Source of the DNA: Symbiodinium natans
Lineage: Eukaryota > Sar > Dinophyceae > Suessiales > Symbiodiniaceae
Assembly (NCBI GenBank): GCA_905221605.1
Contig: CAJNDS010002075.1
Span: 48,332-112,331 of the forward strand
Direction: 5' to 3'
DNA: 64,000 nucleotides
Positions 44,197 to 53,911 of this stretch are shown here, in pieces. Positions within the stretch are counted from its first letter, which is position 1; each line of letters opens with the position of its first letter. The notes beneath the pieces are model-generated. The model was not told the origin of the DNA and searched no databases. It saw only the letters and a list, made by a program, of their open reading frames with translations. The position numbers and the translations under genes are program-made.

Positions 44197-44625
44197 ACGA
44201 CCTTGCCCAGTAAAAAATGACCTTGCCCAGCAAAAAGATCACCTTGCCCAGTAACAAAAATGACCTTGCCCAGGAAAAGAGTTACTGGGCAAGGTCATAT
44301 TTTTTGTACTGGGCAAGGTCTTTTTTTTTTTCCTGGGCAAGGTCATTTTTGTACTGGGCCCACTAAAAAATGACCTTGCCCAGTAAAAAATCACCTTGCC
44401 CAAGAAAAAAGATGACCTTGCCCAGTAAAAGAAATGACCTTGCCCAGTAGAAAATGACCTTGCCCAATAACTCTTTTACTGGGCAAGGTTGCTTTTTACG
44501 GGGCAAGGTCATTTTTTATTGGACAAGGTCATTTTTTACTGGGCAAGGTCGTTTTTTGGACCGAACGACCTTGCCCAGTAAAAACGATCACCTTGCCCAG
44601 TAAAAAATGACCTTGCCCAGCAACT
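44197..44625. repeat. GACCTTGCCCAG cluster in both orientations
   Basis: More than 20 copies of GACCTTGCCCAGTAAAAAAT or its reverse complement (ATTTTTTACTGGGCAAGGTC) within about 430 bases, switching orientation several times. Spacers are short A or T runs. The cluster can fold into many alternative long hairpins. Confidence 0.95.
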
Positions 44626-44724
44626 CCATTAACATATAAATTATAACATATAAATTATATATGAAAGAGAGGTTTAGGGTTTAGGGTTTAGGGTGCCAAT
44701 GCTGTCTGCTGATTAGTGTGACCG

Positions 44725-44726
<2 letters not shown>

Positions 44727-44767
<41 letters not shown>

Positions 44768-44790
44768 CCCTTCCCCCCCCTCCCCCCGTT
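44727..44790. repeat. Poly-C tract
   Basis: About 38 C followed by CCCCCTCCCCC variants. Confidence 0.9.
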
Positions 44791-44804
44791 TATCATCTTA
44801 AACG

Positions 44805-45030
44805 GGATGAGCTTATATGAATTTAGACAGGATCCATATGTTTTTCGGATCCATATGATTTTAAACGGGATGAGCTTGTATGATTCAAAAGGGGTCCATA
44901 TGACTTTAAAAGGGGTGAGATTGTATGACATGAAAAGGGATCCATACGATTTTAACATGGGTTCATATGATTTTAAACGGGATTCACATGATTCAAAAAG
45001 GGATGAGTTTACATGAATTAAAGGGGATCC
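44805..45030. repeat. Degenerate GGATCCATATGATTTTAAA repeats
   Basis: About ten units of 20-24 bases such as GGATCCATATGATTTTAAAC and GGGATGAGCTTGTATGATTC, all in one orientation, much more AT-rich than the flanks. Confidence 0.9.
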
Positions 45031-45642
45031 ATCTATCCCAACCAAGCCAGCCCGCAAGAAAAAAACATCATTCTGGGGGACCACACGTTTTGCATTATAC
45101 GGCATTCGGGCAGCTGCTGGACCACCCCTTTGAAATTTGATTGCCTGGCCTCGGTACAAAAGCATTTTACATGGGGCTGGCCGGGAGACTTAAGATTTCA
45201 GGGCCTCACAACCCAGGCCTCAAGGTTTCAGGCTTTAAACCTTTGCTCAGGCTCAGATCTTATGTCTCTCAGGCTCTCAGGCTCAGTTCAGAAGCGATTT
45301 CTAGAGAACAGCTCTATGCAACAGCCTCGCCGAAATTTTGCATCGCCCGATTTTTTTCACAATTCCGGGCGACCCCCTCAAATAGAATTCCGGGGGGGGG
45401 GGGGCACACTAATCAGGATACACCATTAGCCCAAACCTTGCACCCACCTAAATCCTATGTATCTCACAGCCATTGACTGACAAAGGTGCAGCTGCAACAG
45501 GACATCATCGAAAGCGTTGGAAAGGATGATGCTTGGACTGCTTTGGTATCAGCTACACGGCACGGCACGAGTTTGTTTAGCAGCCCGCGCTTCATCCTAA
45601 AACTCTCGAAGCAAAACAGGGGTCAGTTCTAGATTGTCGTGG

Positions 45643-45724
45643 CTCCCCGAAACTAGACCCCCAAATAGTAGGATCCCCTTATAATCAGGACCCCAATAAG
45701 GTACCCCTATTTTCGCCCCCTTGC
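45643..45724. mobile_element. Small inverted-repeat element, family 1
   Basis: CTCCCCGAAACTAGACCCCC to GGTACCCCTATTTTCG, with the ATAGTAGGATCCCCTTATAA core. Confidence 0.55.
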
Positions 45725-46019
45725 ATAAAGAGTAGCCACCATACGGAGGATCAAAGCTTTTTGATCGCCAGCTGCAACTCCCTCCCTCCTAGGCCGACGC
45801 CGAGGTCCTGCCGTCTGCTTCGCACTGCTTGGCTGTCACACTATGGTTTAGGGTTCAGCGCTTGGGGTTACAGAAATGGGACTCCATCCAAACCCTAAGC
45901 CCTACAACCCCAACACCCTAAGCCCTGTAAACCCTCTTGCGGGGCCCGTGTGGTATGTTCCTGCACAACAAGGACTGCACCTGCGACACCTGTGTAGATG
46001 GGCCCGGTGCGCACGGTAG

Positions 46020-46140
46020 TCCCAGCGCATCCAAAGCCTTGTCGGCCAGGTTTCCAAGACCAAGGATGAACTCGCGAAGAAATCGGCGCAGCTCGTTCGC
46101 ACGAACCATTTGGCAGTAAAAGTGATTTCGGTCTTCAGAG
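46020..46140 (+). CDS. Possible exon upstream of the PPR gene
   Basis: After a GTAG acceptor the + strand reads QVSKTKDELAKKSAQLVR and continues through NHLAVKVISVF. It could be a 5' exon of the PPR gene at 47.1 kb, but no phase-consistent link was found. The minus strand over the same bases is also open, so confidence is low. Confidence 0.25.
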
Positions 46141-46949
46141 GAATGGTCGGGTTTAGGGCTTAGGATCAGGGGCCAGTTGTTCTTAGGGTTCATAGGGTCC
46201 AGAGCTACCGAAGAGCCCACCATGACAGATTTCGCGTAGAGGAAGAACATACATAAAGTTGATGATACCATAGTCTCCATCTGACGTGTTCAGCTGGCTT
46301 TTGGTTTAGGTGTCGCAGTCAGGTCGGGATCGAGCGGCTCTGCGATTGCCTATTCCATGATTGTGCGCGGGTACGCCCAGCAAAAGGACGGTTTTTTTTT
46401 CGCATCCTCCTCCGCACCCACTCACACTCATTCGGCAGGTTCCCTAAATTAACATAGGGTCACAATTGTTGAAGTTTCTGATAGTTCTGCAGTTTGGTTT
46501 TGTTGCTGGCGAGGTTTTGACAGCGGAAGTTTTGGCTCACAGCCTGAACATACTTAGCTTCAAGGTATTGCGCATTCCCGGACTTGCCTCAGCACGGGCA
46601 TTGGCAAGAAGATTAAGAAGGCCGAAGGCCGCACCAATCCTTGCTGGCGGCGCTTGACTTGAGTACAGACGGCGCCGCAGAGCAAATCCAGATGCTGACG
46701 CTGTGTGATGAAGGCAGGGTCAGAGCAGTATCAAGCTGCACTGGCGAAAGTTGTCGGCTGAAGAAGCCCAGATCAGCGCCATCCATGCCCAGTTCTGGCT
46801 GCGTTTCCGTCTTACACATGTACAGAAACGTTCTCTGGTGTCCACGGGCAAGGTTGTCGCAGAGCCGACACGTCTTTTCGGTGCTGCAAGGACAACGGCG
46901 ATCCAATGAAAAGAGACGGCAGGGGCCATTATGTGGCCATGTTGCTGCT

Positions 46950-47028
46950 CCCCATTCCTATTCCTATTCCTATTCCTATTCCTATTCCTATTCCTATTCC
47001 TATTCCTATTCCTATTCCTATTCCTACT
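46950..47028. repeat. CCTATT hexamer microsatellite
   Basis: About 13 perfect CCTATT units, about 85 bases upstream of the first recognised PPR exon and probably intronic. Confidence 0.95.
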
Positions 47029-47114
47029 ATTTGCTTAAGTACCCCTCAACAAATACCAAATGTTATCCTCATAAGGGCAAGACAGGGATTTTATTTTATG
47101 TTGTTTTGGGGCAG

Positions 47115-50100
47115 GATGCTGCTCGAGCCCTGGAATGCTACGAGGAGATGAAGGCCATAGCAATGAACTGCGATATCGCAGAATGCATGTCCGTGTGAGC
47201 AGGTGTGCAGTGCAATCGTGTGCAATCGTACGCAATCAGTATCCCTGAAAACCCTGTGCTGTGTTGTCTGGCTGGTTCTTAGTAGGGAATGAAGGAATGA
47301 GGGAATGAGGGCCCTGTATAATCCCTTAATTGTAAACGCTTGCGTGCGCCGCCTCGGCAGCCGGGCCGGCCAGGACAGGAAAGGAGGAAAGAGGGTTTCG
47401 CAAAAAAAGGGGAGGAAGGGCAGCGAGGTCAAAGCGCGGGGAGGGGTGGGGGGGAGGGGGGAGGGGGGGGGGGTGGGGGGGGGGTGGGTGGGGGGGGGGG
47501 GGGGTTGGGGGGGGGGGGTTGGGGGGGGGGGGGGGTGGGGGGGTTTTGGGAGCCACCGACACACGGCATCGGTTTGCAGCTCCTCCAAGCGATTGGGGGG
47601 GGTCCCACAGGGCCGGGGGGGGGGGGGGTGGCGTCAGAAAATTTCGTATGCCCGATCCGGGTCTGCTTGTTCCAGACGCTTCTCGGCAGGAAGCCGAGGC
47701 GAACTGTATATCTAGGGCGCTCATTCCCTCACTCCCTACTAAGAACCAGGGCTTTTGCACTCAGTATCCCTGAAAACCCTACACCCGAAACCCTAAAACC
47801 CAAACCCCAAGCCCTGTGCTGTGTTGTGCAGGCTTCTGGAGTCTCAGTGGGCATGGTGGTTCTCAACACCTTGGTGGATGCCTGCTGCAGAGCTGGGGAC
47901 ATGAGCCGAGCAGCTGGGCTGCTGCAAGACATGGCTCGGACCCGAGACATCCTGAGACGAAGCGCGATTCCGGGTTTTGGGGTTTTGGGGGAGGGGTGTG
48001 AGGGAGCGATTGCAGGGGTTACTTGCATTTGAGTGCTCGGTGTGTTTGCGGTGTTTTCGCGCGGCGTCGCCGCTTTGACGGCTCTTGCAAGGCCGACCAC
48101 GACCTCTCCCCAGACCTTATCACCTATAGCACGTTGATCAAGGGCTCGGCGCTTACAGAAACGACAGCTGCACTTGAGCTCGTTCAGCGTTGGACTCTGT
48201 TGAAGACCATAGTTGGAATGTGTGCGGATCCGGTGCTTTCTCTCCAAAGGCTACTGCGTCCAGGGAGATTTGGACCATGCGCTGGAGCTCTTTGGCGCTA
48301 TGCGACGCCGAGGCGGGTGACTTGTTGAAAGGCTTAGGGTTTAGGGCTTGGGGGTTTGGGGTGCCCTTGCTGGCGAGTTTTCTTGCAATCCTCCTCAGAG
48401 TCGAACCGTAGCCCCAAAAAACCCCAAGGAACCCCAGAGCTCACAAACCCTAAGCCCGAAGACCCTATGCACCCGCAAACCCTACTACGAATTCCTTTCC
48501 TGAGGAACTTCAAGTGTCTTCATACGATGGGATAGGTGGGGGCCATAGACTGCGATCTTACAGTAAGCTTTAGGGTTTAGGGTTTCGGGTTTAGAGCTTA
48601 CATAGTGTTTAGGGTGTGGAGATGCGGGTTTAGGATCCCCTTTCGGGGTTGCCTTTGAATTCATTCTACGCCTCGGCCCGACCCGCGCTCCACAGGCTTG
48701 TTGGGGCCTGAACTGCCGAAGCCCTAAACCCTAAGCCCCAAACCCTAGGTTGAGGGTCAGTCCGCATAAGGCGCGTCTCAGGTTTAGCTGGGCGGTGGGG
48801 GGCACGGGCTCTTTCCAAAACAGCGCGGCTGCCCATTGGGGGCTAAGGTTTAGAGTAGAATGGCTCGACCTCGATTGTTGTTGCTCTTCCTCCCAACCTA
48901 GATTTCACACATGTCCAAGTCAAAGCAGGATGTTCTTGCATTGACAGGGTGACAGAGACATGTTGGTTTTTCCGGCCCAGCTCCCTTCCTGGAAACGTTT
49001 GTGAGGTTCGAGTGAAGCAACAAGAGGCCCTAACGAATTGATTGAACAGATCCCGGAGCGGCCAACTTGTCACCGAGCGGATGACGTCGCTCGTGAAGCG
49101 TGGTAATCCCACAATATGGTGCGACTCGACATCCCCCCCTCCCATCTTCTAGGTTTCAACTGTGCGAACCTGCACCAAAACTATGTGGATACGTGATGCA
49201 GTCTTCCCCGACAGGCATCAAGCCAGATGCGATCGTCTTTAACAGCCTGCTGGACGGATGTGCCCGGAAGGAGATGCCTATGCTTTGTGAGCAGGCCATG
49301 CAGGGCAAATGTATCCAAGCATTGTGTGAAAGCATCGGGAAGACAGACAACGGAGTGGCCGAAGCCTCTGGCATGTGCTTTCACGACCATGCACACCGGT
49401 CTTCTGCAACAAGTTCATGTTAGATTCAGATTCAATCGCTTTATGTACTGTACTTGTTTAGTATACATTGTTGCTGACATTTTGGCATTCTTTTATGAAT
49501 GCTATATGTATGCTATATTGACACGAGCAGTCAGGTAATTGAGGACATGGTATCTGCTGGTGTGCAGCCGAGCAACTATTCCGCCGGCACCTCATAGCGC
49601 GACAGCACAGGTCGGAGTCTGACAAGTGCGTTTAAAACATGATCAGATAACATGTAGTACAAAATGTTCAGTATGTCATGAACCAAGAGATTATACGTTA
49701 CCCATGCGACAGTACAGTAGTGTGTGTGTATATATATATGTATATAATGGAGCATAGATCATCAAGCAAAAGACTGCATTTAACCACAGACGCATGCCGT
49801 GTTTCGTTGCTCCGGTTTCCAAGGCTTCCATCCTGATCAAGCTTTACGGGCGCATTTCCGACTTAAATGCTGCATTCAAGGCGACCTGGCCGTGACAAGC
49901 ACAGCAAGCCGTGCCTACAAAGTCCACAAAGGATGTGCCGAAGACGTCACCTGATTTTTTGTTGCAACCTCCTCAGTCAGGTCCTGGATGAGATGCCGCG
50001 GAAGTTTGGTTTCCGGCCCAACGCAGCCGCCACCCTGACATGGACTGTGCCAGTACGTGAGCAAGACGCAACCGCAGCGGCCACAGCACCGATCTTCCGG

Positions 50101-50391
50101 TTGTGCCAGGTATACACCACACTGATGTCCTCCTGCACTTGGAGACTTGGCAAAGGTATCAACATGGCTGACTTGCAGATCACAACATCGGCACCACTGA
50201 GGAACGGAAGAATGGACCTGGCAATGACTCTCTTAGAGCGCATGCACCAGGTGACCAATGGTTTAGGGTTTAGGGTTCAGGGTTTAGGGTTTAGGGACTG
50301 AGTCTGAACGTGAAATTTAAGATGCTGGGCATGACTGTGCCAGGATGGACAGACGCCGGATGAGAAAACCTATGCAACCTTGCTGCGAGGA
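47115..50391 (+). CDS. Pentatricopeptide-repeat (PPR) protein
   Basis: Predicted exons: 47115-47153, 47832-47933, 48092-48143, 48250-48312, 49215-49294, 49535-49582, 49824-49880, 49981-50025, 50110-50141, 50202-50250 and 50344-50391. They give 615 bases (205 codons) in frame with about six 35-residue PPR units: ALECYEEMKASGVSV, VVLNTLVDACCRAGDMSRA, LSPDLITYSTLIKGYCVQGD, IKPDAIVFNSLLDGCAR, VIEDMVSAGVQPSNYSASIL, VLDEMPRKFGFRPNAVYTTL, MDLAMTLLERM and PDEKTYATLLRG. PPR proteins bind single-stranded RNA and usually act in organelle RNA processing. Donors are GC eight times, then GA, GT and GT; every acceptor is AG|G. A further exon 50647-50716 (RFGQCEHIVTLLWEEL) follows in frame. The N-terminus, and so any transit peptide, was not located. 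One intron (50251-50343) begins with a telomere-like tract. Confidence 0.92.
47440..47560. repeat. G-rich homopolymer-like tract
   Basis: Runs of 6-15 G separated by single T or TT, inside the first recognised PPR intron. Another long G run lies at about 47615-47630. The poly-Gly and poly-Pro frames are artefacts. Confidence 0.9.
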
Positions 50392-50513
50392 GTGCGTACC
50401 TCAGACTGCCACCCGCTCATGGAATATTGTTCTTTTCTGAACTGGCACCCCTGCGAGGCAAGGCATGTGATGTGATTCAGCAGCAGATGTCGGTTCGTAT
50501 TGAATTTCCGTAG

Positions 50514-50627
50514 AACCCTAAACCCCAAACATCCTAAACCCTAAGCCCTAAACCCTAAACCCTAAACCCTAAACCCTAAAGCCTAAACCCTAAACCCTAA
50601 ACCCTAAACCCCCAAACATCCTAAACA
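50514..50627. repeat. Telomere-like CCCTAAA array
   Basis: About 14 units with CATCCTAAA interruptions at both ends, between the last two PPR exons. Confidence 0.9.
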
Positions 50628-51173
50628 CCATATAAAAGTACTCGAGGCCACGCGCTTCGGCCAGTGCGAGCACATCGTCACACTCCTTTGGGAGGAGCTG
50701 CCAATGGGAGTTGAAGGTTGCCTTTGTAGTTGAAGTGGACCCGCCCCTTGAAAAATGCGCGGCCGAAACCCTAAACTTCCTTAAGCCTGTACATGTGTGC
50801 AGTGAAGTATCGGTCGAGGGTGCTCGCTAGCCTTGAAGTGCCTTGAGACCACATCTGCGGACTGCCTGCGCGCAACGTACTGTAGGAGACTGGGACTCGA
50901 AAATTGCAGATTTGAAATGGCTGTTGGTCAAGTGCGGGGATACTGAGGACCCAATAAGGTACCCCCTAGTATCGTCAGCAGCATCTTCTTGCATCCTTCC
51001 ATGTGGTGACAGGTAGCCGAGCAAAGCCAGAAGAGCAGGCACGTCGGGAGAGTGATCAGTTCTTAGTGGTGAAAATGTAGGAATCAAGCAGGTGCCTTAT
51101 ACGAAAATGTCCCCCATACATGCCCTGTCAAGGGTTTGTATGAGGTAGAGTTTTCATTATAGTTCATTGGTGA

Positions 51174-51551
51174 GTGTATATATGGTTCCTCAGGAAGATT
51201 GGTGAGCGTACGTATTGGGTGTACCTTGGGCGAACTAGCAATCAAGACCCTCCTTCATACAGGCCTAACAAATGCTCCTCTAAGAGTGACAGACGCAGCT
51301 TTTATGGGAAAAGACATGATGTTGTCGTGGATGCTTGTCCGTACAAAAAGTCTCCATTCACAAGGTTAAAACCAAAGAGATTCAACGTTCGCACCTTCGC
51401 CGAAACGAGCATGAAGAGCATCGACACCTCTTGTCCAAGAGTAACAGGAGCATATTGTATTGCAAACATCAAGGGGGCAACGTGTGCAACCAGAGCATCG
51501 CTTGTGTGGCGTGGGCTTGAGGTTGAGGGTGTGTGTGCAGGTCGCGGTTGA
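51174..51551 (+). CDS. Hypothetical 125-codon open frame
   Basis: Starts ATG at 51174, stop at 51549. Non-repetitive reading with a basic, aromatic central part (KKSPFTRLKPKRFNV) and no recognised motif. It lies downstream of the PPR gene in DNA with lower GC than its neighbours. It could be a small gene, a 3' untranslated region or chance. No splice context supports it. Confidence 0.2.
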   Translation: MYIWFLRKIGERTYWVYLGRTSNQDPPSYRPNKCSSKSDRRSFYGKRHDVVVDACPYKKSPFTRLKPKRFNVRTFAETSMKSIDTSCPRVTGAYCIANIKGATCATRASLVWRGLEVEGVCAGRG

Positions 51552-51916
51552 ATTGCCTTGGGTCGGAGTCGGAGCTTGGGGTTTGATGTTTAGGCGCATG
51601 ACAGAGTTGCTCAGGTCCCTCGATTTTTAGGGTGTCGTGTTTAGGTGAGGTTCTACAAGAGGAGTATAGAGGCAGGAAGCCTTTAAGCCCCCTTAACATC
51701 GGAGAACCTTCCCCCTGGAAATCTCAGCCAATCCAATGCACAGCATGATTGTTGCTGAGGTCTTGGCTCCTTAAGTCTAAGGCCTTCATGGGTTTCTGCC
51801 AGATGTTGCGTCGTGCAGGAAGCTTCTGCTGGAGACAGACGTGGCGCAGAGTGCACTGCAAACCATCATGAAGCCAATGCCTCAGACACCAGGGGAGCTT
51901 GCAAAAAAGGCCAATT

Positions 51917-51985
51917 GGGCATTTCACAGGGGCACCCCTTTTTTCCGCCAAATAGAATAGAATCCCCCCATTCTCGGAAAGCCCC
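51917..51985. mobile_element. Small inverted-repeat element, family 1, shortened
   Basis: Core CCAAATAGAATAGAATCCCC and end TTCTCGGAAAGCCCC. Flanked by CAATTGG on both sides (about 51912-51918 and 51985-51991). Confidence 0.55.
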
Positions 51986-52159
51986 AATTGGATAAGACGG
52001 CCAAGATGATTGCAAACTGCTTCACGGTAAGGTTCCCATGAGAAGTCAGGATTAGGACAGGAGATCAGATCGTTGAAGCATGTGTCTGAACCAAGGCGTC
52101 GAGCATGGAGCCAGCAAGGCATCGCAATGACCTGCCATGAGTTGCCGTAGGCTTCGACA

Positions 52160-52264
52160 TGGGGGTCTTCGATGTTAGGGGGTACCTTATTGGGGTCCTC
52201 AAGATACGTGTATCCTACTACTTGGGGTCTACAGCAGGGGTCTTTTATTTTCGTACACCCCCCC
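52160..52264. mobile_element. Small inverted-repeat element, family 1
   Basis: GGGGGTCTTCGATGTTAGGG to ATTTTCGTACACCCCCC, with the GTATCCTACTACTTGGGG core. Confidence 0.6.
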
Positions 52265-52281
52265 AAATCTTGCATTTTTGT

Positions 52282-52425
52282 TTTTGGCGAGTTCATCGGG
52301 GACTGGAGAGGGCCAGCATTGCCTTGGAAAGGAGGAGAAGACTGTTTGCATCATCTTCGCCGTGCTGGCTTCAACGTTTATCGGCCAGAGGCTGCCGGGT
52401 CTTTCGACACCTTGCTGATCAGTGA
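52282..52425 (+). CDS. Possible exon, unrecognised
   Basis: Protein-like + strand reading containing FGEFIGDWRGPALPW and LRRAGFNVYRPEAAGSFDT, open to about 52425 (contains an in-frame run to TGA in a neighbouring frame). No family recognised. Another possible exon is near 52895-52950 (VFGTTDVEAMLG). No consistent join was found. Confidence 0.25.
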   Translation, partial: FWRVHRGLERASIALERRRRLFASSSPCWLQRLSARGCRVFRHLADQ

Positions 52426-53374
52426 GTGTGTGCCTTCTGGTCAGGGTCAAGACCGCAGCGGATACACACAGAGCAATGGAGGCTGCACGCGCAAGGCAGA
52501 GACACCGTCCATGCACATGATCGTGAGTGTAACGAACGAAGTGGTAGGGGCGGCGGAGTGGCAACATGCCCATCAACCTTCCACCCTCTGGCTGAAGCTT
52601 GTGAGTCTTTTGGAGATGTGCACTGTTTGAATCATGTTCCACAATGTTAAAAGGTGAGGCAGCCACGCCTGTAGACTGGCACCATTCATGCGCAGGTAAA
52701 AGGGAGCTCCCACAATCGTTTGCTACTCAGCACGGAGAGTTGGACTCGGCTGACATGCTTACTTCCTAAAGCTGAAGATGAGAGCAGCGGGTACGTGAAG
52801 CTTATGTCATGTATGTCATGTGCCCTTGGCATGGGCACAGAACACCTCAGTTTCGAGAGCGTGGGGAGCAGTGTACGCCGCTGCCGTTTTTCAGGTGTTC
52901 GGCACGACGGACGTCGAGGCGATGTTGGGGATGCCCAGATGTACATGGAGTTAGGTCTCTGCTCAGTTCTTCTCGCAGCCATATATCGTCACGCATCCCA
53001 CGGATTCTCCGACAATTTCCGATAATGAACCCTTAAAAAGGGACGGCGACCCGTGGTGTGGGCGGGGGAAGTGCAACCTGCCCGCGGCAGGTGCTGCAGC
53101 ATGACCGTGAGATGGGGTGCACAGATAGAGGAATCACGGTGTTGCATGTCATGTGCTTAGTTTGCTCTCCGAGCCTCATGGCAGCATTTTCCCGGCGTCC
53201 CAATGCCGATTTGTTGCGTAGAACGATTAGAACGGGCCGTTAGACGTTTATCCGTTTGCAAGTGGCACCCGATGTCAGAGTGTGGCCTCCGTACCCCTCA
53301 TCATGCTTGCAAGAAGGCCTTGATGTGACGTACAGTTAGATCGGCTTGACTTGGGCAACACGTGGAGGCTTCCG

Positions 53375-53480
53375 AGATTGGGGGTACCTTTTTGGGTTCT
53401 TGGGGTCCTTACTATATGGGGATCCTAATGACTCTTTGGGGCTCTATCTTGGGGATCCCCTATTCTCGTAAACCTCCACA
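53375..53480. mobile_element. Small inverted-repeat element, family 1
   Basis: GGCTTCCGAGATTGGGGG to CTATTCTCGTAAACCTCCAC, with the GGGGATCCTAATGA core. TGGAGG and CCTCCA close the two ends. Confidence 0.65.
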
Positions 53481-53911
53481 TGGCAACACTCAGACATCCA
53501 GCGTTGAACCGTGGAGCCGGAATCTGCCCTCCACGCGACATCTCCTTTAAGTCCTAAGCCCAGTTGGCGTTTCGGATTCTCGGCTGCACTTGCGGGGTAA
53601 ACTACTATTTCTTAAGAATCCCCCCGCCAAAAAAATTAAAAATCCCTGTATTACCCTTATAAGGAAGAGTTTTTATTTATTTTTGGGTGGTTCTTAAGTC
53701 ATTTCGTAGTAAACAGTCTATGTTTCACTATGCCTGGCATGGTGCTTCTTTTTGCATCCAAGGATGAGATTGGTCTGAGAAGGTGCGCTGGCCGGGTGGA
53801 CCTGTGGTGATTGCATTCCTTTCACATCCGGATTCGTCTGCATGTAAGCACCTCTTCGGGGAGCAGATTTCACATGAAGGGGGCAGGGGGGGGGGGGGGG
53901 GGTGGGTGGCT

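Noticed and set aside
46534-46545. Second spliced-leader-like match GTTTTGGCTCA
   Set aside because: It lacks the final A of the leader match, lies in a coding-like stretch and is not placed before a start codon.
51724-52296. 190-codon minus-strand open frame
   Set aside because: It runs through two family-1 elements and has no recognisable domain.
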